From assembly GCF_007971385.1 (NCBI RefSeq), contig NZ_CP042434.1, positions 4,712,001 to 4,776,000 of the forward strand: a stretch of 64,000 nucleotides of DNA. Reading direction: 5' to 3'. Position numbers and translations under genes: made by a program. The stretch's first letter is position 1; every line of letters starts with the position of its first letter. Under the pieces are notes generated by a model. It did not search any database and was not told the origin of the DNA. It saw only the letters and a list, made by a program, of their open reading frames with translations. Positions 58,099-64,000 of the stretch are shown here, in pieces. This stretch comes from Arachidicoccus ginsenosidivorans (GTDB taxonomy: Bacteria; Bacteroidota; Bacteroidia; Chitinophagales; Chitinophagaceae).

Positions 58099-59373
58099 AT
58101 GGCAGATATTTTTGCACGACTGCTGCAAGACTCAGGGCCGCTTGGCCAACACCGCGACAGAGCGCATGGTTACTTTGCCTTCCCTAAATTGGAAGGAGAA
58201 TTAGGAAGTCGCATGAAATTTATGGGCAAAGACGTGATCGTCTGGAGCCTGAATAATTATTTAGGGTTGGCCAACCATCCAGATATCCGCAAAGTAGATA
58301 CAGAAGCCGCCGCTGCATACGGTCTGGCCTACCCTATGGGTGCCAGAATGATGAGCGGAAACACCGCCAAACATGAAGAGCTGGAAGCCCGCCTGGCAGC
58401 ATTTGAGGGAAAAGAAGACGCCATTTTACTGAATTATGGTTATCAGGGGATCATGAGTGTCATTGATGCTATTTGTGGCAGACATGACATTATTGTCTAT
58501 GACGCGGAGTGTCATGCCTGTATTATGGACGGTATGCGCATGCAACTGGGTCATAAGTTTGTATTCAAACACAATGATATCCAGGACTTTGAAAAACAAA
58601 TGGATCGCGCCACTGCACTGGCCGAAAAACAGGGCCAAGGTGGCATCCTGGTCATTTCTGAAGGTGTTTTTGGTATGGCTGGTGATCAGGGAAAAATCAA
58701 AGAAATCGTTGCCTTGAAAGGAAAATATGATTTTCGCATTCTGGTGGACGATGCGCATGGCTTCGGAACACTGGGTGAAAAAGGTGCTGGTGTGGGTGAA
58801 GCCCAGGATTGCCAGGACAAAATTGATCTGTACTTTTCCACCTTTGCCAAGTCCATGGCCTCTATTGGAGGCTTTATCGCTGGCGACAAAGCCATCATGG
58901 ATTATATCCGTTATAATATCCGCTCTCAAATCTTCGCCAAGAGTTTACCTATGCCTTTTGTGATTGGTAACCTCAAAAGACTGGATATGTTACAGACCAT
59001 GCCTGAGCTTAAAGAAAAACTCTGGCATAATGCATTAAAATTGCAAAACGGTTTAAAAGAAAAAGGATTTGATATTGGAGAGACCAATACACCGGTAACC
59101 CCAGTTTATATGAAAGGCGGCGTCGAAGAAGCCACAGCTATGGTCATGGATCTAAGGGAAAACTACAGCATATTTGCCTCTATCGTGGTCTACCCTGTTA
59201 TCCCTAAAGGTCATATCATTTATAGATTAATCCCTTCAGCCGCTCATACGGATGAAGATATTGAACAGACCTTAATTGCCTTCAGCGAGACGAAAAAGAA
59301 ACTGGACGCCGGTGCTTATAAGGTCGCCGAGATTCCAGATGACTGGCGTCATGCCAAGGCATCAGACTGCTAG
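58099..59373 (+). CDS. Alpha-oxoamine synthase family enzyme (serine palmitoyltransferase or KBL type)
   Basis: A 424-residue PLP enzyme joining an amino acid to an acyl-CoA. Family features are SLNNYLGLANHP, MGARMMSGNTAKHEELE, the DDAHGFGTLGEKGAG block with the PLP-ring Asp and His, the Schiff-base Lys in STFAKSMASIGGF, and a C-terminal GHIIYRLIPSAAHTDEDIEQ. In Bacteroidota such enzymes commonly make 3-ketosphinganine for sphingolipids, so serine palmitoyltransferase is the leading option. Glycine C-acetyltransferase is the main alternative. It stands as a single gene. Confidence 0.85.
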   Translation: MADIFARLLQDSGPLGQHRDRAHGYFAFPKLEGELGSRMKFMGKDVIVWSLNNYLGLANHPDIRKVDTEAAAAYGLAYPMGARMMSGNTAKHEELEARLAAFEGKEDAILLNYGYQGIMSVIDAICGRHDIIVYDAECHACIMDGMRMQLGHKFVFKHNDIQDFEKQMDRATALAEKQGQGGILVISEGVFGMAGDQGKIKEIVALKGKYDFRILVDDAHGFGTLGEKGAGVGEAQDCQDKIDLYFSTFAKSMASIGGFIAGDKAIMDYIRYNIRSQIFAKSLPMPFVIGNLKRLDMLQTMPELKEKLWHNALKLQNGLKEKGFDIGETNTPVTPVYMKGGVEEATAMVMDLRENYSIFASIVVYPVIPKGHIIYRLIPSAAHTDEDIEQTLIAFSETKKKLDAGAYKVAEIPDDWRHAKASDC

Positions 59374-59588
59374 GCGTCTCTGTTTATACAATATCTATAT
59401 GGACTAAGGAGGTTTAAAGTTAAGCGGCTGCATTGGACAATTCAGGATTTAAATTAAAATGTACAATTTAATTTATACATTGAATTTAAATGAAAGGAAC
59501 AGCACAGCGGATAGCTTTAAACCTCTTTTTACAATAATAAAAGTGACCAGGTACCAAAGTATTGCAATGAATCACAGATAAACAACAG

Positions 59589-60466
59589 ATGAGCACAATT
59601 AAAAACTATTTTTCGCTGGTAAAATTTGCGCATACCATCTTTGCCCTGCCTTTTGCCATGATTGGCTTTACGCTGGGGGCAGTCGTGGTTTACCAGCAGG
59701 GCAGTCTGACTGGTAAGGACATCCTGATCAAATTACTTTTGGTGTTGCTTTGCATGGTCACCGCCAGAAGTGCAGCCATGGCCTTTAACCGTTATCTGGA
59801 TCGCCATTTTGATGCCCAGAACCCAAGAACGGCCATCCGGGAAATCCCCAAAGGCATTATCTCTGCAGGCAGCGCACTTCGCTTTACCATTGTAAACTGC
59901 CTGCTATTTATGGCAGCAACTGCTTTTATCAATCCCATTTGCCTGACCCTTTCGCCCGTGGCTTTATTTGTCATCCTGTTTTACAGTTATACCAAAAGAT
60001 TTACCCCTTTATGTCATTTGGTGCTGGGACTAGGGCTCTCACTGGCTCCTATAGGTGCTTACCTGGCGCTCACCGGCGTATTCTCCCTGCTGCCCATCTT
60101 ATTTTCACTGGCAGTCATCACCTGGGTCAGTGGTTTTGATATTATCTATGCCATGCAGGATATAGACTTTGACCGGTCTCAAAGTCTGCATTCTATTCCC
60201 ACTGCCCTGGGGGAGCAAAGGCGCTTAGGACCTCTGAGCTGTTACATGCTTTTAGTTGCGCCTTTGTGATAACAGCCGGTATTTATGGCCATTTTTCATG
60301 GTTATACTGGGTGGGCATTGCCGTTTTTATTGGCATGCTTATCTATCAGCACTTATTGGTAAAACCTAGTGATCTGAGCCGGGTTAATATCGCCTTTATG
60401 ACTGCAAATGGTATAGCAAGTGTGGTATTTGGCTGTCTGGTCATAGCAGATATAATTTTCCTTTAA
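59589..60466 (+). pseudogene. UbiA-family prenyltransferase, one-base frameshift
   Basis: A polytopic inner-membrane prenyltransferase, probably for menaquinone by the futalosine route (MqnP-like) or 4-hydroxybenzoate. It starts with YFSLVKFAHTIFALPFAM and carries the first Asp-rich motif NRYLDRHFDAQNPRTAIREIPKG and the second DIDFDRSQSLHSIP. The frame breaks at about 60260 where one G is missing. The next frame reads FVITAGIYGHFSWLYWVG to the end, giving 292 residues. ruvX starts 11 bases downstream. Confidence 0.88.
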
Positions 60467-60477
60467 AAAGCATACAT

Positions 60478-60891
60478 ATGGGCAGAATCATCTGTATTGA
60501 TTATGGAGGCAAAAGAACCGGGATCGCTGTTACGGACCCCTTGAAAATCATTGCCAGTTCACTGACGACCATCCCGACTACAGAATTTATTCCCTTCCTG
60601 AAAAATTACTTTGCAACAGAAGCCGTAGAGCTGATTCTTATCGGTCTGCCTAAAAACTGGGATGAATCTGATACGGACGCCACGGCTATGGTAAAAAGAG
60701 CTATTACCAAATTGAAGAAACATTTTCCGGATAAACCGATCCAGACAGTGGATGAAAGATATACCTCAAAAATGGCCAGCCAGGCCATGGTCTTAATGGG
60801 CATGAAGAAAAAGGACCGCCAGAAAAAAGGAAATACTGACCAAATAGCGGCTACGATTATGTTACAGGAATATTTGGGTCATCAGATTTAA
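60478..60891 (+). CDS. ruvX: Putative pre-16S rRNA nuclease / Holliday junction resolvase
   Basis: A 137-residue RNase H-fold protein (YqgF family). The first strand has IDYGGKRTGIAVTDPLK with the catalytic Asp, then LILIGLPKNWDESDTDA, TVDERYTSKMASQAM with Asp-Glu, and the terminal DQIAATIMLQEYL with the last Asp. It acts in rRNA end maturation in other bacteria. It is tightly spaced behind the UbiA gene and ahead of def. Confidence 0.93.
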   Translation: MGRIICIDYGGKRTGIAVTDPLKIIASSLTTIPTTEFIPFLKNYFATEAVELILIGLPKNWDESDTDATAMVKRAITKLKKHFPDKPIQTVDERYTSKMASQAMVLMGMKKKDRQKKGNTDQIAATIMLQEYLGHQI

Positions 60892-60902
60892 GAAAATTAG
60901 CC

Positions 60903-60910
60903 TAACTTTG
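60903..60910 (+). promoter_or_regulatory. -7 element for def
   Basis: TAACTTTG matches TAnnTTTG, 70 bases before the def start. A TTTG at 60873-60876 is spaced 26 bases away, slightly too far. Confidence 0.45.
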
Positions 60911-60980
60911 CGCTTTAACAAATAAGCATAATAAGCGTAAAGACCCGAAAAATCTATCAAATTACAAACTTATAATATAT

Positions 60981-61556
60981 ATGCAATTACCCATTATCGC
61001 CTACGGTTCGCCCATACTCAGAAAGGTGGCGCGCAACATAGACCAGGATTATCCGGATCTGAAAAAACTGATCGAAGACATGTGGGAGACTTTATATGCC
61101 AGTAATGGTGTTGGTCTGGCCGCCCCTCAGATCAACCGGGATATCCGTCTGTTTGTGGTGGATAGTGAAGTCATTTTCAATAATCTGGAGCCAGAAGATG
61201 AAACTTATCCAGATGCCCCTGGCCTAAAAAGGGTATTTATCAATGCGAAGATCAAAAAACTGGAAGGGGAACCCTGGCCTTATAATGAAGGCTGTCTGAG
61301 TATCCCCAAAATCAATGAAGATGTGACCCGGCCAGCCTCCGTTACCCTGGAATACCTGGATGAAGACTTTCAGCCACACACGGAGACCTTTATCGGTATC
61401 ACGGCCCGCATCATTCAGCATGAATATGATCATATTGAGGGTAAACTTTTTATTGACTACCTTAAACCCCTTAAAAAGAAAATGTTACAGCGCAAGCTCA
61501 CGGACATCTCCAAAGGGAAAATTCAGGTAGGTTATAAAATGCTCTTCCCTAAATAG
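60981..61556 (+). CDS. def: Peptide deformylase
   Basis: A 191-residue metalloenzyme that removes the formyl group from new proteins. All three motifs are present: GVGLAAPQI, EGCLSIP with the metal-binding Cys, and QHEYDHIEGKLF with two metal-binding His and the catalytic Glu. It is full length. A small insertion of acidic residues (NNLEPEDETYPDAPG) sits between motifs 1 and 2. Confidence 0.96.
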   Translation: MQLPIIAYGSPILRKVARNIDQDYPDLKKLIEDMWETLYASNGVGLAAPQINRDIRLFVVDSEVIFNNLEPEDETYPDAPGLKRVFINAKIKKLEGEPWPYNEGCLSIPKINEDVTRPASVTLEYLDEDFQPHTETFIGITARIIQHEYDHIEGKLFIDYLKPLKKKMLQRKLTDISKGKIQVGYKMLFPK

Positions 61557-61609
61557 CCCAAAGATACAAGGCCGGCAAGCGGTGCTTACCGGATCTAAAT
61601 AATTTTTAC

Positions 61610-61643
61610 AGGGTTGTGCCTTAAATTAGGTACAACCCTTTAT
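61610..61643 (+). terminator. Terminator of def
   Basis: A 12-bp stem (AGGGTTGTGCCT/AGGTACAACCCT, one G-U pair) with a 6-nt loop leads into a T-rich stretch (TTTATCTTTA). Confidence 0.8.
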
Positions 61644-61857
61644 CTTTATATTCTTTATATTTCTTGATAATCTTTAGCCTTATAAGATAAATCGGCGAAA
61701 GTAAAGAGCGCATCCATTCTTGTCTGGTTGAAAAGCAGACAAGGACGAGCTAAAAGCAAGAAAAGGGCACAAGAAAAGGACATAAAAAAGGCAAAGCAAA
61801 AGCAATGAAAAACTATGAAAGAAAAATACTAAGATCACCAGCCGGATACAAAGTTCA

Positions 61858-62886
61858 ATGACGCCCAATAAAACACCACCAGCAGCCCCATTATTTTGTT
61901 CAACAACTGAATTAAAATCAGTTAGCCGCCTGCTGCAAAGGAGTCTACCCGTAATGCTCGTGCTATTATGCTGGCTGGCTCCGGCTACGCGCAGCCAGGC
62001 ACAATTTGTACAACAGACAGACAGCCTAAGACCAGGCGACACGATTCTTGCCAATCAAAGTCTGACCTTGCCCGTTGTCATTGTAAATTCTGTGAATGCC
62101 GGACAATTGATCAGAAGGATTAAAAATGACACCAGCTTTTATAAGGCATTTAAGACCCTTCATATCCTAAGTTACCACTCCAGCAACCATATTGAGGTCT
62201 ACAATAAAAAAGGCAAGGTAAAGGCCAGTTATAAGAGTCAGGCGAATCAAATCCGCCAGGGTAACTGCCGGACAACACAAATTGAGCATCAAGAGACAAC
62301 CGGCGATTTTTTTGATCGTAAAGGCGGATACAATTATACCGTTGGGGAACTCTATGCCGGTCTGTTTTTTGCCAAGGGTAAGGTCTGTGGTGAAAATAAT
62401 ATTGTCAAAGGACAAATGAATTTTGAAACCAGTGGCCTGTCTGGAATTGAAAAGAAAAAGGAACAACTTAAAATGCTGTTTTTTAATCCAGGCAGAAAAA
62501 TACCTGGGATTCCATTTATCGGAGATAAATTGGATCTTTATGATAAAGATGCCCTGCAAAAGTACAATTACCGCCTGGACACCATCACCTATGGAGCTCA
62601 TCATGGTTATGAATTTACCATCACGCCTAAACCCGGCGCCCGCGGCGTCGTCATTGATTATATGCGCACCATTTTTGATGCAGAAACCTTAAATGTCCTG
62701 TACCGCTCCTATTCGCTGAGCTATAAGGCGGGCGTCTATGATTTTGATGTTAAAATGCAGGTCAAACTAGACATCAGACAAGGCCTACTTGTACCCGTTC
62801 AATTATATTATAAAGGCAATTGGAGCGTTCTTTTTAAAGGAAGAGAAAGAGCCAGTTTCTCGGCCAGCCTCTCCGATTTTCATTAA
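61858..62886 (+). CDS. Exported hypothetical protein of Chitinophagaceae type
   Basis: A 342-residue protein with an N-terminal hydrophobic signal (MLVLLCWLAPATRSQAQ, cleavage after the second AQ) preceded by a polar extension, so a later start is possible. The mature part starts with a Pro/Asp-rich strand, then LPVVIVNSVNAGQLIRRIKNDTS, and has mainly beta character (YNYTVGELYAGLFFAKGKV, RGVVIDYMRTIF). Cys occurs twice. I recognise no family. It is probably a periplasmic or outer-membrane-associated protein. Confidence 0.65.
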   Translation: MTPNKTPPAAPLFCSTTELKSVSRLLQRSLPVMLVLLCWLAPATRSQAQFVQQTDSLRPGDTILANQSLTLPVVIVNSVNAGQLIRRIKNDTSFYKAFKTLHILSYHSSNHIEVYNKKGKVKASYKSQANQIRQGNCRTTQIEHQETTGDFFDRKGGYNYTVGELYAGLFFAKGKVCGENNIVKGQMNFETSGLSGIEKKKEQLKMLFFNPGRKIPGIPFIGDKLDLYDKDALQKYNYRLDTITYGAHHGYEFTITPKPGARGVVIDYMRTIFDAETLNVLYRSYSLSYKAGVYDFDVKMQVKLDIRQGLLVPVQLYYKGNWSVLFKGRERASFSASLSDFH

Positions 62887-63425
62887 TGGCTAATGGCGCT
62901 GCCTGGCAGGTACCCATATAATCCTTAACCCATTCATAATCCCACATAATCCCCAATAATCCCTCATAATCCCTCACAACTCTCCTAATAATCATTTTCG
63001 GCACCTTGCGAAGGTTGCTGCTGTAATTATCTTTTGGCTGCATTTTGAACACAAATAATAGCTTGCTAGAACTGGCACATAACTGTTCATAGGATCCCGT
63101 CCTACACAGACCGAGTTGCTTTTATTACAACCAATGTCACGAGGGCAAATATAGGCTGCGTATCCAGTGGGTAGTGCAGGATAATTCTATTCGACCTAAA
63201 TGTAAATTTGAAATATATTTATAATTCATATATTATTGATCTGAAATATCATCAAGGGGTTAACAATTCCAGTCATTGGACTGAAAAAATAAAGGGTTTG
63301 CAATGCATTCATTAACAATATATTGTATAAGAAGTAATAATTATTGCTGAGATTTTGAACACTATGTTAAATTTAATTTTTTAATCCTTATATTTGTTTC
63401 ATAATCATTTTTTAATTAAAAAAAT
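62887..63425. other. Gene-free region upstream of hppA
   Basis: The left 110 bases hold the ATAATCC repeat block. The rest is AT-rich without a convincing gene. TATATTTG at 63389-63396 is a likely -7 box for hppA, 30 bases before its start. Confidence 0.45.
62914..62993. repeat. Degenerate ATAATCC repeat block
   Basis: Six loosely matching copies of a 10-13-base unit (CCATATAATCC, TTCATAATCCC, CACATAATCCCC, AATAATCCCT, CATAATCCCT, CTAATAATC) lie just after the hypothetical gene. Spacing is irregular, so this is not a CRISPR array. Confidence 0.65.
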
Positions 63426-64000
63426 ATGTCGTCTATGAACAATTTGTTTTATGTGGTGCCTGCCTTGGGCCTCATAGGTCTAATATTTACGATCATCAAG
63501 AGCAGATGGGTTGCGGCGCAGGATCCCGGGTTGGATCGCATGAAAGAAATATCTAAATATATTGCGGATGGCGCTATGGCCTTTCTCAAAGCTGAATATA
63601 GGGTCATGCTGTATTTTGTTGTCATCGCTGGTATCTTATTAGGCATAATGGGATACAGCAATAGTAGTTCTCACTGGTCCATTGCACTATCTTTTGTTGC
63701 AGGTGCTTTCTTAAGTGCCCTGGCCGGTTTTATTGGGATGCGTATTGCCACCAAGGCCAATGTCAGAACCGCCAATGCTGCCAGAACTTCGCTCAAAAAA
63801 GCATTGGCTGTTTCTTTTACCGGTGGTTCTGTCATGGGGATGGGTGTTACTGGACTGGCAGTTATAGGCCTGGGTGGATTATTTATTGTGCTATTGATGA
63901 CTTTTGCTCCTGGCGCCTTAAGTGATACACAGGAAGTGGCAAGAGCCATTGAAGTATTGACTGGATTTAGCCTGGGTGCAGAAAGTATTGCCTTATTTGC
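63426..64000 (+). CDS. hppA: Membrane-bound ion-translocating pyrophosphatase, 5' part
   Basis: The first 191 residues of a membrane pyrophosphatase, which couples hydrolysis of pyrophosphate to sodium or proton pumping. It starts MSSMNNLFYVVPALGLIGL, with MKEISKYIADGAMAFLKAEYRVM as the conserved loop after helix 1, then FLSALAGFIGMRIATKANVRTANAAR and helix VMGMGVTGLAVIGLGGLFIVLL. The end GFSLGAESIALFA is the start of the conserved pump helix 5; the catalytic Asp-rich loops lie beyond the window. Ion choice cannot be read from this part. Confidence 0.93.
   Translation, partial: MSSMNNLFYVVPALGLIGLIFTIIKSRWVAAQDPGLDRMKEISKYIADGAMAFLKAEYRVMLYFVVIAGILLGIMGYSNSSSHWSIALSFVAGAFLSALAGFIGMRIATKANVRTANAARTSLKKALAVSFTGGSVMGMGVTGLAVIGLGGLFIVLLMTFAPGALSDTQEVARAIEVLTGFSLGAESIALF

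Noticed and set aside
3776-60466. Programmed ribosomal frameshifting as the cause of the many split genes
   Set aside because: The slips lie at different, unrelated sites with no shared slippery heptamer or following structure, and all need the same one-base addition; sequence error explains them more simply.
62914-62993. CRISPR-like array
   Set aside because: Units are too short, too variable and irregularly spaced.
63449-63949. Minus-strand open frames opposite hppA
   Set aside because: They are antisense shadows of the strongly conserved pyrophosphatase frame.

Overview
The window is from a member of the Bacteroidota, most likely the Chitinophagales. The evidence is two SusC/SusD-type polysaccharide loci, promoters of the TTTG / TAnnTTTG type, a GtrA protein, a DUF6728-like protein, a cold-shock-domain gene behind a DEAD-box helicase, and a membrane pyrophosphatase. 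The order and genus are inference; no rRNA is present.

Layout. 0-3.7 kb: the tail of an M13 peptidase, dapA and accA (minus strand), a duplicated tRNA-Asp/tRNA-Asn pair and a small reductase. 3.8-17.8 kb: polysaccharide locus 1 on the minus strand (GH92, GH115, GH2, SusC, SusD). 18-25.7 kb: single genes (SRPBCC, DsbA-like, alpha/beta hydrolase, DEAD-box helicase plus cold-shock protein, AAA-ATPase/nuclease, methyltransferase). 25.9-34 kb: polysaccharide locus 2 on the minus strand (SusC, SusD, GH43 galactanase-like, GH2). 34.2-41 kb: a DNA damage/mutagenesis locus (exonuclease-GIY-YIG fusion, DnaE2-like polymerase, DinB, divergent SRAP peptidase). 41.2-54 kb: accessory DNA with an SPFH lipoprotein, orphan small genes, tRNA-Ala, a TlpA-like protein, a broken ABC transporter, a protein made only of homing-endonuclease-type repeats, an FtsX-permease remnant, a TetR-FabF pair and a truncated TnpB. 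54-64 kb: housekeeping genes (argS, an alpha-oxoamine synthase, a UbiA prenyltransferase, ruvX, def) and the start of hppA.

How they work together. The two polysaccharide loci carry complementary activities: alpha-glucuronidase GH115, two GH2 enzymes and an exo-beta-1,3-galactanase-like GH43. Together these point to type II arabinogalactan (plant arabinogalactan-protein) glycans. The DinB, DnaE2, exonuclease and SRAP genes form a plausible translesion-synthesis/SOS module, with an unusually repeat-rich regulatory region between dinB and dnaE2.

A caution on the sequence. Ten genes, including fabF, dnaE2 and a UbiA gene, are each interrupted by what reads as exactly one missing base, mostly in a run of identical bases. 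Adding one base restores every one of them. This pattern fits uncorrected long-read indel errors better than biology, so most 'pseudogenes' here are probably intact in the cell. Exceptions that look genuinely decayed are the ABC ATPase (which also has a nonsense codon), the FtsX remnant and the truncated TnpB.
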